The position numbers and the translations under genes were made by a program. 64,000 nt of DNA, taken from assembly GCA_017654935.2 (NCBI GenBank), contig CM065691.1, positions 27,918,098 through 27,982,097 on the forward strand, given 5' to 3'. The stretch's first letter is position 1. The number at the start of each line of letters is the position of its first letter. Positions 47,901 to 52,560 of this stretch are shown piece by piece. Source of the DNA: Phymorhynchus buccinoides. Taxonomy: Eukaryota; Mollusca; Gastropoda; Neogastropoda; Raphitomidae. The notes beneath the pieces are model-generated. The model was given only the letters and a program-made list of their open reading frames with translations. It did not search any database and was not told the origin of the DNA.

Positions 47901-49975
47901 TTCTTATCAATTTTCAAGAGTAGTAGAGGTCCAAACTGAGTAGAATACTACTCGAAAAGAGTAGAGTAACACGCATGGTAGTGGGGGCAAAGTGGTTTTC
48001 AAGGAAAATGGCCGGGGGTCCAGGGGGCCGAAGAAAATTCAATAAAATTCAATAAATGAGAGTGAAATGTTCACTTATTCATGCCATTTCAATATCATTT
48101 TGTTTCAAACTGTTTCACGGATTTTCCGCGATTCGCGGAGGTCTACCATGCCTGAGTAAACGGGTCTGCTTCTCCTTTCAAACATGTTATCAAGTAAGAA
48201 CACATCGTGCAAAAACTCTTACGTCCAGCCTGTCCTTTTCGTCGAGCCAAATGTCGAACTCGTTCTCCCAGTTGAGCACGGTGTTGAGGGGGGACACCAC
48301 CAGGCAGCGCCTCACCTTGGTCAGCTTTTTGTGGCTCATCATCGTGTGCACAAAGGCCACAACCTGCACAACACAAGGTATAAATTGTAAAGAAACTCTA
48401 CGGAGAGCTGGACAACAGTGCCTCACCTTGGTCAGCTTTTTGTGGCTCATCACCGTGTGCACAAAGGCCACAACCTGTCACAACACAAGGTAATTGTACA
48501 GAAGCTCCACGGAGAGCTGGACAACAGTGCCTCACCTTGGTCAGCTTTTTGTGACTCATCTCCGCGTGCACAAAGGCCACAACCTGTCACAACACAAGGT
48601 AATTGTACAGAAGCTCTACGGAGAGCTGGACAACAGTGCCTCACCTTGGTCAGCTTTTTGTGACTCATCTCAGCGTGCACAAAGGCCACAACCTGCACAA
48701 CACAAGGTAATTGTACAGAAGCTCTACGGAGAGCTGGACAACAGTGCCTCACCTTGGTCAGCTTTTTGTGGCCCATCACAGTGTGCACAAAGGCCACAAC
48801 CTGTCACATACAAGGTAATTGTACAGAAGCTCTACGGAGAGCTGGACAACAGTGCTTCACCTTGATCAGTTGTGGCCCATCACAGTGTGCGCGAACACCA
48901 CAACCTGTCACATACAAGATATAAATTGTACAGAAGCTCTACGGAGAGCTGGACAACAGTGCTTCACCTTGGTCAGCTTTTTGTGGCTCATTACAGTGTG
49001 CACAAAGGCCACAACCTGTCACATACAAGGTACCGTATTTTTCGGACAATAAGGCCGGGTTCACATTAGACGCGTAAGTTCCGTACGGAAAACCCTAAAT
49101 AAGTGGAAGAAAGCAAGGATAAAAGTTTACGCATATAGGGGAAATTCGGACACGTGCGCAAATCTTTTCCCTTCTTTGTTTCACTTATTTATGTATTGCG
49201 CACGGGTTTCTGCATGGAATATCCGCTTATGTGTGTACACGGCCTAATAAAGCGATACTTTTTTTTCTCCAGAGTGAGACCCCTGCACCTTATAATGTGA
49301 CTACTAATATAGTAAGAAAATATAATTTAAAAAATCAGAATTTTGTGTAAAATTTGGGGGTGCGCCTTATAGTCCGAAAAATAGGGTATAAATTGTAAAG
49401 AAACTCTACAGAGAGCTGGACAACAGTGCTTCGTCTTGATCAGTTGTGGCCCATCACTGTGTGCGCGAACACCACAACCTGTCACAACACAAGGTATAAA
49501 TTGTAAAGAAACTCTACAGAGAGCTGGACAACAATGCTTCATCTTGATCAGTTGTGCCCCATCACCGCGTGCGCGAACACCACAACCTGTGCCACATGTC
49601 TCAATTGCCACGCTTTGCTTCAGCCAACAATACTTCTGGATTAATTTAAATACATCACACGAATCCCCCACATTCTGTCTCCTTTTAGTTTCCCCAAGAC
49701 ATAAAAAGAAATTGAAGAAATTGATACAAACAGCCTACGCCTATCCAAGAGACACAGGGATAAATTATATGAGTAATATCAAATATGCAGTCACCATATC
49801 AAATATGCAGTCACCAGCATCAAGTTAGAGCAGAAATCAATAAAAAGTCCTGATCTACTTACAGACAATGTTTTGCCCAGCCCCATGCAATGGGCAAGGA
49901 TACAGCCAGCTGATGTCTCGTTTTTCTTTGCCCGCTCCAGCGATTCAAACAGACAATCCCAAATAAACTGAACAG
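18789..49975 (-). CDS. ATRX: ATRX chromatin remodeller (SNF2 family), 17 C-terminal exons
   Basis: Spliced minus-strand exons give about 901 residues covering the whole Snf2 ATPase and C-terminus. Motif I is [15 protein letters not shown], the Ia region [12 protein letters not shown], motif II DEGH, motif [22 protein letters not shown]. The accessory helicase-lobe block is [12 protein letters not shown] to [20 protein letters not shown]. Motif IV is VLIFSQSL, motif [20 protein letters not shown] and motif [15 protein letters not shown]. These blocks fit ATRX rather than RAD54L2/ARIP4 or RAD54. ATRX is a nuclear ATP-dependent translocase that, with DAXX, supports H3.3 deposition at repeats and heterochromatin. 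The N-terminal ADD domain is absent here. The C-terminus is Gln-rich and ends VEVIDLDD, a SUMO-interacting-type motif. All 16 junctions keep phase. The introns are crowded with repeats and one holds a complete transposon. Confidence 0.93.
19803..19975. repeat. SINE-like repeat (ACCCTGGCTCAAG family)
   Basis: Shares ATCATCCCAACAGC and CACCAGCTAGGGATGAGAAC with 6650-6715. The right part (GTGTGACAGTTTTTGAT, ACTCCGACTTCGG) resembles 7620-7660. Confidence 0.6.
20119..20208 (-). CDS. ATRX: ATRX C-terminal Gln/Met-rich exon
   Basis: 30 codons: [30 protein letters not shown]. The acceptor is ATGTGCAG and the donor CAG|GTAAGT. Phase 0 on both sides. Confidence 0.85.
20331..20588. mobile_element. MITE with ~45 bp terminal inverted repeats
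   Basis: Left AGTAAAGTAAGAAAGGTAAC, TCTTCTCTGTAATTAACTCC. Right is the reverse, AAGGGAGTTAATTACAG to CTTACTTTACT. Fragments of the same family are at 13315-13500 and 63775-63960. Confidence 0.8.
20853..21405 (-). repeat. Dispersed repeat R1, copy 3, interrupted
   Basis: GTAGCGGTGCCATAGCC (20853) runs to GTGGTTAC. A 356 bp element intervenes, then R1 resumes at about 21252 with CTTACTGCTACACCTATCTG through to AACACCATTTTT. Confidence 0.85.
20896..21251. mobile_element. hAT-like MITE inside repeat R1
   Basis: Termini CAGGCATGGGAATT and AATTCCCATGTCTG (inverse CAGACATGGGAATT). It splits the R1 copy, which gives the pre-insertion site. The flanks GGTTAC and GCTTAC suggest a short, slightly mutated target duplication. 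Confidence 0.75.
21727..21902. mobile_element. Pogo-like MITE (CAGTAGAACC termini)
   Basis: TA-flanked. CAGTAGAACCTCCCTTATAA at the left and GGGAGGCTCCACTG at the right, with internal repeats of the same TTATAAGACC word. Confidence 0.75.
21964..22049 (-). CDS. ATRX: ATRX C-terminal exon, lineage-variable
   Basis: Reads [28 protein letters not shown]. The acceptor is GTGTGCAG and the donor CAG|GTACGT, and phases fit. No specific conserved motif was recognised. Confidence 0.8.
22095..22205. repeat. Short repeat (TTCTGCATTCCCAGG family)
   Basis: Shares CTTCTTCTTCTGCATTCCCA and GCCGACACATTCC with 39030-39150 (+) and, inverted, 52885-53010. SINE-like. Confidence 0.6.
22236..22535 (-). pseudogene. 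LINE reverse-transcriptase fragment
   Basis: The minus strand reads [11 protein letters not shown], then [20 protein letters not shown], then [10 protein letters not shown]. These are reverse-transcriptase domain blocks (the first catalytic Asp region and the [10 protein letters not shown] loop). A 33 bp internal tandem duplication (about 22331-22396) and truncation at both ends mark it as dead. Confidence 0.8.
22560..22695. repeat. GGGGCAAC-rich dispersed repeat
   Basis: Contains GGGTACAGGGGCAAC and GGGGGCAACGCCCCC. Related to 29208-29320 and 33198-33320, and more weakly to 31808-31885. Confidence 0.5.
23304..23489 (-). other. Unrecognised short open frame beginning [15 protein letters not shown]
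   Basis: A 61-codon minus-strand frame in intronic DNA, with an in-frame acidic continuation possible only by a frameshift. It could be the N-terminal start of a degenerate transposase. It is not ATRX sequence and no function is assigned. Confidence 0.2.
24041..24209 (-). CDS. ATRX: ATRX exon, HDSLL block
   Basis: Reads [56 protein letters not shown]. The EHDSLL and LTEEExKAAWxEYE patterns match the conserved ATRX C-terminal segment. The donor is ACAG|GTAGGG. Confidence 0.93.
24386..24565 (-). CDS. ATRX: ATRX exon, post-helicase block
   Basis: 60 codons: [39 protein letters not shown], then KKTLMLPK. This follows motif VI directly in ATRX proteins. Confidence 0.94.
25248..25642. mobile_element. 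MITE with TCGTCGGTGAAATT termini, copy 2
   Basis: Ends TCGTCGGTGAAATTCAAAAA and, inverted, ATCGTCCGTGAAATTAACC. The interior CCACCTTCCACCAAAAGCTC is shared with 13658-14031. It lies 10 bp from the ATRX exon donor at 25653. Confidence 0.85.
25654..25831 (-). CDS. ATRX: ATRX exon, motifs V and VI
   Basis: Reads [58 protein letters not shown] plus Q. It contains the arginine finger. The Phe in YRFGQTK is ATRX-like, where most SNF2 proteins have Ile or Leu. Confidence 0.95.
26330..26735. repeat. ~34-38 bp minisatellite in an ATRX intron
   Basis: About 11 copies of TTTCTCCAGAGTTATTGTTC, TTTGCATTTCCCTAG. It is mid-intron and, unlike other ATRX arrays, does not touch a splice junction. Confidence 0.9.
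26973..27165 (-). repeat. Dispersed repeat R1, copy 4
   Basis: Starts GCGGTACCATAGCCGATGAG and ends AACACCATTTTTC. Full length on the minus strand. Confidence 0.8.
27430..27700. repeat. Triplicated segment with long G runs
   Basis: AAAACATGCAA...CACTATT...CCATTAGG recurs near 27441, 27562 and 27656. G tracts lie at 27474-27489 (16), 27525-27557 (33) and about 27597-27609. Between the first two tracts, 27490-27525 is a 36 bp island matching the reverse complement of 33451-33486. Length errors in such tracts are likely. Confidence 0.85.
27730..27851 (-). CDS. ATRX: ATRX exon, LDGS block
   Basis: Reads [51 protein letters not shown] is the helicase C-terminal landmark. The donor is CTACA|GTCAGT in phase 2. 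Confidence 0.93.
28027..28413. mobile_element. hAT-like MITE (CAGGGGTGGGATTT termini)
   Basis: CAGGGGTGGGATTT at the left and AAATCCCACCCCTG at the right. No transposase frame. Confidence 0.75.
28529..28773. mobile_element. TTAA MITE, CCCTTTCRCCGCCA family, degraded
   Basis: TTAAACCTTTCGCCGCCAATG at the left. The right end GGCTGGCGGCGAAAAAAAG has lost its terminus. Confidence 0.7.
29075..29180 (-). CDS. ATRX: ATRX exon, motif IV
   Basis: Reads [20 protein letters not shown], then an acidic [15 protein letters not shown] tail. The acceptor is GTGCACAG and the donor GAG|GTATGT. Confidence 0.92.
29208..29400 (+). repeat. Dispersed repeat with empty TTAA site
   Basis: GGGTGCAACTCCCCAAAATG, CAGGGTACAGGGGCAGAGCC, GGGGGCAACTTAGGAGAAAG, then GATAAGCCTTGTAAAATTAT. 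It is paralogous to 33203-33320 plus 33867-33960, which carries a 543 bp insertion at this point. Confidence 0.8.
29400..29990. repeat. LINE 3' tail fragment and microsatellites
   Basis: (AAT)n at 29403-29424, followed by TATAGCGCACATTCCAGG and GGCGCTTTACAAAAA, a reversed LINE/SINE tail. Then (CATA)n near 29590-29613 and a (TG)n / (TGCG)n tract at 29889-29985. Confidence 0.75.
30342..30601. mobile_element. hAT-like MITE, CAGGCATCAGAA termini, copy 2
   Basis: CAGGCATCAGAATCGTC and GACAATTCTGACGCCTG. The same interior as 18367-18636. Confidence 0.75.
30640..31115 (+). pseudogene. LINE 3' end: ORF2 C-terminus, 3' UTR and A-rich tail
   Basis: One frame reads [47 protein letters not shown] then stop near 30799. 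The PRTxxxWNxLP...F motif is the standard C-terminus of jockey/CR1-type ORF2. About 275 bp of 3' UTR and an (A)nC tail (31075-31112) follow. It is 5' truncated, as usual for LINEs, and sense on plus, antisense to ATRX. Confidence 0.85.
31212..31383 (-). CDS. ATRX: ATRX exon entering the second RecA lobe
   Basis: Reads [50 protein letters not shown] and half of Val. The acceptor is GTTGTCAG and the donor AAAGT|GTGAGC. An array repeating its acceptor follows at 31384-31805. Confidence 0.92.
31384..31805. repeat. Minisatellite built on the ATRX exon acceptor (31383)
   Basis: About 11 units of 30-38 bp resembling CTGACAACACACAACACTGC, ATGATTCAACGCAC. The unit adjoining the exon contains the real acceptor (minus-strand GTGTTGTCAG). 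Most units keep an AG-ending, pyrimidine-poor copy of it. Confidence 0.85.
31947..32193. mobile_element. TTAA MITE, CCCTTTCRCCGCCA family, reverse copy
   Basis: TTAACCCTTTCACCGCCAG at the left and GGCGGTGAAAGGGTTAA at the right, in opposite orientation to the other copies. 65 bp from an ATRX exon. Confidence 0.8.
32259..32323 (-). CDS. ATRX: ATRX small linker exon
   Basis: A 65-nt exon reading [21 protein letters not shown]. Phases fit both neighbours (2 nt in, 1 nt out). The short length lowers certainty, but the split codons on both sides close correctly. Confidence 0.8.
32696..32872. mobile_element. Short MITE with TAAAGTGACGTTA termini
   Basis: TAAAGTGACGTTA at the left and TAACGTCACTTTA at the right, a perfect 13 bp inversion over 177 bp. 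A TA target site is included in the ends. Confidence 0.65.
33324..33866. mobile_element. piggyBac-like element between TTAA sites
   Basis: TTAA at 33320-33323 and 33867-33870. Inverted ends are CTTTTCTACTACC and, from the right, CTCTTCTGCTACC. The host repeat is intact on both sides and uninterrupted at 29316. Contains a 97-codon plus-strand frame (33568-33858, [20 protein letters not shown]), possibly a remnant of the acidic transposase N-terminus. The DDD catalytic core is absent. Confidence 0.75.
34175..34344 (-). CDS. ATRX: ATRX exon, Ser/Asp-rich then basic linker
   Basis: Reads [16 protein letters not shown], then a Ser-Gly run ([13 protein letters not shown]) and [12 protein letters not shown]. 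This disordered insertion between the two RecA lobes ends in a cluster resembling a nuclear localisation signal. The donor is AAA|GTCTGT in phase 2. It is separated from the previous exon by the 8 kb intron that carries the transposon. Confidence 0.85.
34345..34679. repeat. Minisatellite built on the ATRX exon acceptor (34344)
   Basis: About eight units of 41-42 bp (TTTTCCCTGTAATAAAGAAA, ATAGAAATTATTTTCATCAC). The unit duplicates the minus-strand acceptor TTTATTACAG and the first exon bases GGAAAA. The last units drift to TCCCTATAATAAAG. The array is interrupted at 34680 by the large transposon and resumes at 41527. Confidence 0.9.
34673..34679. repeat. Target site duplication, left
   Basis: CTATAAT directly outside the left inverted repeat. 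Confidence 0.8.
34680..34690 (+). repeat. Terminal inverted repeat, left
   Basis: TAGGTGGCGGC. Sequences diverge after 11 bp. Confidence 0.8.
35160..35278 (+). promoter_or_regulatory. Candidate promoter of the transposon gene
   Basis: CAGCCAATGAG at about 35163 and an inverted CCAAT box (GATTGGTCC) at about 35247 lie upstream of the first ATG (35279). No TATA box. Consistent with a CCAAT-type TATA-less promoter, by position only. Confidence 0.35.
35279..35339 (+). CDS. Transposon gene exon 1
   Basis: Reads [20 protein letters not shown] plus one base. The donor is CTCG|GTAAGT. The start context GTCATGG is favourable. Confidence 0.7.
35279..40708 (+). CDS. Transposase-like gene of the 34680-41526 element, 4 exons, one in-frame stop
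   Basis: Exons 35279-35339, 36368-38282, 38601-38911 and 39273-40708 total 3723 nt (1241 codons). Every junction is GT-AG and each split codon closes. Codon 193 (36883-36885) is TAA, so the frame reads as 192 plus 1045 residues. Order: N-terminal region without known motif (1-192). Coiled coil (about 255-405, rich in Lys/Glu/Gln/Leu). An RNase H-like segment with [16 protein letters not shown] (Asp near 506), then [11 protein letters not shown] (about 611, C-x-x-H) and DNRFNNLF (about 700). A second Lys/Glu/Gln-rich coil. An acidic run (about 1082-1122). A C-terminal Tudor/chromo-like module ([27 protein letters not shown]). From memory, this belongs to a widespread set of unnamed animal proteins. 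Transposition function is inferred from the flanking TIRs and duplication. Confidence 0.75.
36055..36330. repeat. CA-rich minisatellite in transposon intron 1
   Basis: About seven units of ACACTCATGTACACAGTGTG, ACATACACACAC, ending some 40 bp before the exon 2 acceptor (36367). Confidence 0.85.
36368..38282 (+). CDS. Transposon gene exon 2 (contains internal TAA)
   Basis: The acceptor is TCTTTCAG. Starts [18 protein letters not shown], reads to FLRKK, then TAA at 36883-36885, and continues in the same frame [14 protein letters not shown] through the coiled coil and RNase H-like region to the donor CAG|GTATCT. 36892 is the first downstream ATG. Confidence 0.8.
38601..38911 (+). CDS. Transposon gene exon 3
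   Basis: Acceptor TGTTGCAG. Reads [48 protein letters not shown]. Donor ACTG|GTATGT. Confidence 0.8.
39030..39150. repeat. Short repeat (TTCTGCATTCCCAGG family) inside the transposon
   Basis: Same words as 22095-22205, in the last intron of the transposon gene. A later insertion into the element. Confidence 0.55.
39273..40708 (+). CDS. Transposon gene exon 4 (C-terminal module and stop)
   Basis: Acceptor GTGTTTCAG. Reads [39 protein letters not shown], coil [18 protein letters not shown], acidic run, then the YDDDYYIG...[10 protein letters not shown] module, ending YKRLCQQF and TAA. Confidence 0.8.
41516..41526 (-). repeat. Terminal inverted repeat, right
   Basis: GCCGCCACCTA, the exact reverse complement of the left end. 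Confidence 0.8.
41527..41533. repeat. Target site duplication, right
   Basis: CTATAAT, then AAAG, continuing the interrupted minisatellite. Confidence 0.8.
41527..41592. repeat. Remainder of the interrupted minisatellite
   Basis: Two units (CTATAATAAAGAAAATAGAA, ATTATTCTCATCAAAGTTTC) matching 34540-34679. Confidence 0.85.
42407..42643 (-). CDS. ATRX: ATRX exon, FLPPK block
   Basis: 79 codons starting [20 protein letters not shown], ending [20 protein letters not shown] plus K. The acceptor is GTTTATAG and the donor AAG|GTGACT. The preceding and following phases are both 0. Confidence 0.93.
42770..43656. repeat. Array of 8 partial copies of an ATRX exon end with its splice donor
   Basis: Units of 104-114 bp, each reading on the minus strand [19 protein letters not shown] followed by GTCAGTGAC and about 45 bp of intron. 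The genuine exon end is at 43657. The copies begin at about 42796, 42901, 43014, 43121, 43227, 43333, 43443 and 43551. Most keep the coding words and the GTCAGT donor, but none has an evident acceptor. Confidence 0.92.
43657..43832 (-). CDS. ATRX: ATRX exon, helicase linker block
   Basis: Reads [32 protein letters not shown], then [20 protein letters not shown]. The donor is CAG|GTCAGT. Its last ~60 nt plus the donor are tandemly copied at 42770-43656. Confidence 0.93.
44598..44735 (-). CDS. ATRX: ATRX exon with DEGH box and motif III
   Basis: Reads [20 protein letters not shown] then [21 protein letters not shown] is the ATRX form of the Walker B box. The last codon is completed as Tyr by the next exon. 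Confidence 0.95.
44792..45009. mobile_element. hAT-like MITE (CAGGGCTCCC termini)
   Basis: CAGGGCTCCCA at the left and GGGAGCCCTG at the right, over 218 bp with internal GGGTCC words. It separates the ATRX exon acceptor at 44736 from its derived array. Confidence 0.75.
45125..45205 (+). repeat. LINE/SINE 3' tail
   Basis: GTGAAGCGCCTAGAGCCCCC, TTAGGCGCTATAGAAATTAT then CATTATTATTAT. A typical 3' end with ATT repeats. A similar tail is at 57255-57335. Confidence 0.65.
45195..45590. repeat. Minisatellite derived from the ATRX acceptor (44735), with an inversion
   Basis: Six plus-oriented units of about 39 bp (ACCTGCACACGTCAGTTCAC, AACAAAACATATAATACAT) to about 45428, then inverted units (GTGCAGGTATGTATTATAT) to 45590. 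The shared core is the minus-strand acceptor TGAACTGACGTGTGCAG. Confidence 0.88.
45751..45928 (-). CDS. ATRX: ATRX exon between motifs Ia and II
   Basis: Reads [34 protein letters not shown], to KSLIDPG with the last Gly codon split. The acceptor is TTTCCAG and the donor CCGG|GTCAGT. It matches the ATRX GYEMxRNL block. Confidence 0.92.
45993..46472. mobile_element. Pogo-like element (CAGTCAGTCCTCC termini)
   Basis: TA-flanked. Ends CAGTCAGTCCTCCATTTTAA and, inverted, CAGTCAAACCTCTATTTTAA. No intact transposase. Confidence 0.75.
46651..47438. mobile_element. Pogo-like element (CAGTGGTACCCC termini), 788 bp
   Basis: TA-flanked. CAGTGGTACCCCTCTAATAA and, inverted, the same 20 bases from the right (TTATTAGAGGGGTACCACTG). 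Non-coding. Confidence 0.85.
47439..48222. other. ATRX intron, nothing specific
   Basis: A short CA run at 47595 and no exon, RNA or recognisable element apart from scattered direct words. Confidence 0.4.
48223..48363 (-). CDS. ATRX: ATRX exon, motif Ia region
   Basis: 47 codons, [16 protein letters not shown] then [19 protein letters not shown] to DRLD. The donor is GAC|GTAAGA. The first 48 nt are reiterated in the adjacent array (48364-49600). Confidence 0.9.
48364..49600. repeat. Array of copies of an ATRX exon start with acceptor (mini-exon array)
   Basis: About eight units of 105-112 bp (starts near 48364, 48475, 48585, 48692, 48800, 48906, 49016, 49480). Reading minus, each has TGTGACAG or GTGCAG, then GTTGTGGCCTTTGTGCAC to CTGACCAAG, then GTGAGG: an acceptor, 48 coding nt ([16 protein letters not shown]) and a donor-like site. 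Distal units (48862, 49436, 49545) are decayed. A MITE interrupts at 49033-49386. Confidence 0.92.
49033..49386. mobile_element. TA-flanked MITE (GGACTATAAGGCG family), copy 2, with nested insertion
   Basis: Ends CCGTATTTTTCGGACAATAA and ATAGTCCGAAAAATAGGG, TA at both flanks. It interrupts an array unit (ACAAGG|TATAAATTG is intact elsewhere). A second element occupies 49053-49244 (ends GGCCGGGTTCACA and TGTGTACACGGCC). Confidence 0.85.
49863..49975 (-). CDS. ATRX: ATRX exon with Walker A (motif I)
   Basis: Reads [13 protein letters not shown], then [20 protein letters not shown]. The acceptor is GTTTCAG and the donor TCT|GTAAGT. One base of the first codon comes from an upstream exon that is not in the window. 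Confidence 0.93.
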
Positions 49976-50849
49976 CTGAAACAGGAAAAAAAAAGAATTG
50001 TAACAGTATGCTTTAATAGACAAGATTTCAATGTAAGTACATTTGTTTCAAACTTGTGTGTGCGTGCTTGTGTGCGTGCATTGTGTGTTTGAGTATCTGC
50101 GTGTGTTACCTTCTGCATTATTTTCTACATCACCGAAATTCTTTTCCTTCTTCTCATGAAGTCATGGGATATAAACAAAACCAACCGCTTGGCAACACTT
50201 CCAACCAGGGCTTCTGAAAACGTAGATTGTGCGGATTTACGTACAACAGCTCTCAAATCCCCCCCCCCTAGAATGTCACTCAAACCATGCATGAGATTTA
50301 CCCTTTAAAATCTCAAGAAGAGGGTGAGGTGACGCATTAAAATGATTTATGCGTTAACACAGCTGTTAATTTTCAGTAAGATGACAACGTTGCTCATTTC
50401 AATAGTCTGCTAGGCCAAACTAGGCTACTGCCACAATGAGGAGTCGCTAACCTAGATATAAAATTTTTTTAAAGATTGTGCAGACACTGTCAGAACGTAG
50501 TAAACATAGAAAACTCATTGTTCATTTCTCAAAATCCAATAAAATTGTTGCAAACACTTGATATTCCTTTCGTCAACATACCACCAGTCTGGCAAGTGAT
50601 AAAGAAAACTTGAAGACAAAGGAGAAACAGATTGTTCGTCAAAAACAAAAACAGGCACCCAAAAAAATAGTGATCAGTAGGTGTGAGAATGAAGTGTTGT
50701 ATACATGTGTGCATGTACGTGTGTGCGTGTGTCTGTGTAAGTGCCGTTTACTTACGTAGGAAGTAGGGTCTTGAGCCTTTACAATTTGAAACTGGGGGTG
50801 AACATACCCCTTATGGCTGGTACCCACGTGTCGTCATATCCGGCCACAA

Positions 50850-51025
50850 GGAGCGCCATATTATGGGAGACCGCCATCTTAGTCACTAACTTTTTTTGAA
50901 AAATGCCAGATCGATGCTGCGTATTTGGCTGTTCCAATTCAAAACTTATCTAAACTGTATTTATAACATCTGGATGTTTTCTTTACACATTTAGATAACA
51001 TTTTCACTTTGTTTACACACAAATG
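50850..51025. mobile_element. Inverted-repeat remnant with a THAP-like start peptide
   Basis: CGCCATCTTAGTCA (about 50872) and TGACTAAGATGGCG (about 51023) are inverted. Between them ATG at 50903 reads MPDRCCVFGCSNSKLI then stop. M-P-x-x-C-C-x-x-G-C is the opening of a THAP zinc finger. Suggests a deletion derivative of a THAP-encoding DNA transposon. Confidence 0.45.
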
Positions 51026-51088
51026 ACTAAGATGGCGACACTTTCGTTAGAATGGTCGAGATGCGCACGCAGGTGGGTTGGAGCCATA

Positions 51089-51806
51089 CAGTGGAGTCCA
51101 ACTATAACGAACTCGCTTTTAACAAAATTTCGAGATTAACGAACTGACTTCAATTTCCCGGCAAATGCCCTTCTATTTGTCACTTGCAAAGCCATGGGTA
51201 TAACGAACAAAAAATCCTTTTGAAATAACGAACACCCGCTTTTTACGAACACATGTTCTACGCCCCAGGCTAATTTTATTTACTTGGAAAAATAGCCTAT
51301 AACGAACTCAGCCTGTGCGATGCGCTGCAAAAACCTAGGCCTTCAAACTCCAAGCTAGAACGTGTTGTCAAGAGGAAGGAAGTTGGAAAATATGAACTGC
51401 GCATGCGTGAACTCATTTAGATTCACACTGGGTCGTCTGCTAGGCCTAGGCTTCCTACAGATCATTCGGTTTCTCAAGGTCGCTTTACAATTCGCGCTCA
51501 AAATAAAGATCGAAAAGTTTGTGAAAGCCTCTTGTGTGATGTGTTGTCACTTAATGGACAAACTTGTTGAAAAGTGTGCCAAAACAGATCAGCGTCAAAC
51601 ACTGCTGAACTTCTTCAAGCCTTGTACATCCTGTGATTAAGACAGACGATCCAAACTGGTCAAGTTTATGTTTTCGGTTATCATTGGCGAGTGTTTGAAC
51701 TGGTTTTGTTTTCAACATACATTGTACATGTGTATGTATAACGAAATCCTGATACAACGAACTGAGTCTGTGTTCCCTTAAAATTCGTTTTACCCGGACT
51801 CCACTG
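51089..51806. mobile_element. Pogo/Tigger-like element, 718 bp
   Basis: TA-flanked. CAGTGGAGTCCAACTATAAC and, inverted, CAGTGGAGTCCGGGTAAAAC. A plus-strand frame (51362-51640) ends KTDQRQTLLNFFKPCTSCD, resembling the C-terminal tail of Tigger/CENP-B-type transposases. The catalytic region is missing. Confidence 0.75.
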
Positions 51807-51857
51807 TAACTGTAAACAGGGGGTGAGCGTACCCCTTAGGAGAGGATAAAATCAGAA

Positions 51858-52357
51858 NNNNNNNNNNNNNNNNNNNNNNNNNNNNNNNNNNNNNNNNNNN
51901 NNNNNNNNNNNNNNNNNNNNNNNNNNNNNNNNNNNNNNNNNNNNNNNNNNNNNNNNNNNNNNNNNNNNNNNNNNNNNNNNNNNNNNNNNNNNNNNNNNNN
52001 NNNNNNNNNNNNNNNNNNNNNNNNNNNNNNNNNNNNNNNNNNNNNNNNNNNNNNNNNNNNNNNNNNNNNNNNNNNNNNNNNNNNNNNNNNNNNNNNNNNN
52101 NNNNNNNNNNNNNNNNNNNNNNNNNNNNNNNNNNNNNNNNNNNNNNNNNNNNNNNNNNNNNNNNNNNNNNNNNNNNNNNNNNNNNNNNNNNNNNNNNNNN
52201 NNNNNNNNNNNNNNNNNNNNNNNNNNNNNNNNNNNNNNNNNNNNNNNNNNNNNNNNNNNNNNNNNNNNNNNNNNNNNNNNNNNNNNNNNNNNNNNNNNNN
52301 NNNNNNNNNNNNNNNNNNNNNNNNNNNNNNNNNNNNNNNNNNNNNNNNNNNNNNNNN
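51858..52357. other. Assembly gap, exactly 500 N
   Basis: A round-number gap is normally a scaffolding placeholder of unknown true size. The open frames drawn through it are meaningless. Both flanking genes lose their 5' exons here. Confidence 0.98.
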
Positions 52358-52489
52358 ATCAACCACTTTAACACCTTTAGACAATATTTCCAATAAACTG
52401 ATTTTTCCTTAACATTCTTGTGGAATAATGGTTGCAACAAAAGTAACAGCCAAAGCCAGAGGTTTATGTGATTTTGAATCCTGTTACAG

Positions 52490-52560
52490 ACGTTGTGGCA
52501 GATTTTGACTTTTCACCTTTTGACGACTACATGCTGGCCACAGGATCACATGACAGTTCA
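52490..52560 (+). CDS. CORO7: CORO7 exon, blade with FDFSPFDD
   Basis: Reads VVADFDFSPFDDYMLATGSH, DSS. Acceptor TGTTACAG, donor TCA|GTGAGT. One base of the first codon comes from the exon lost upstream. Confidence 0.88.

Noticed and set aside
18789..49975. RAD54L2/ARIP4, RAD54 or CHD protein instead of ATRX
   Set aside because: NGQxx[29 protein letters not shown] and [14 protein letters not shown] with an EHDSLL block fit ATRX specifically.
51790..52440. Open frames through the N block
   Set aside because: Composed of unknown residues; no sequence information.
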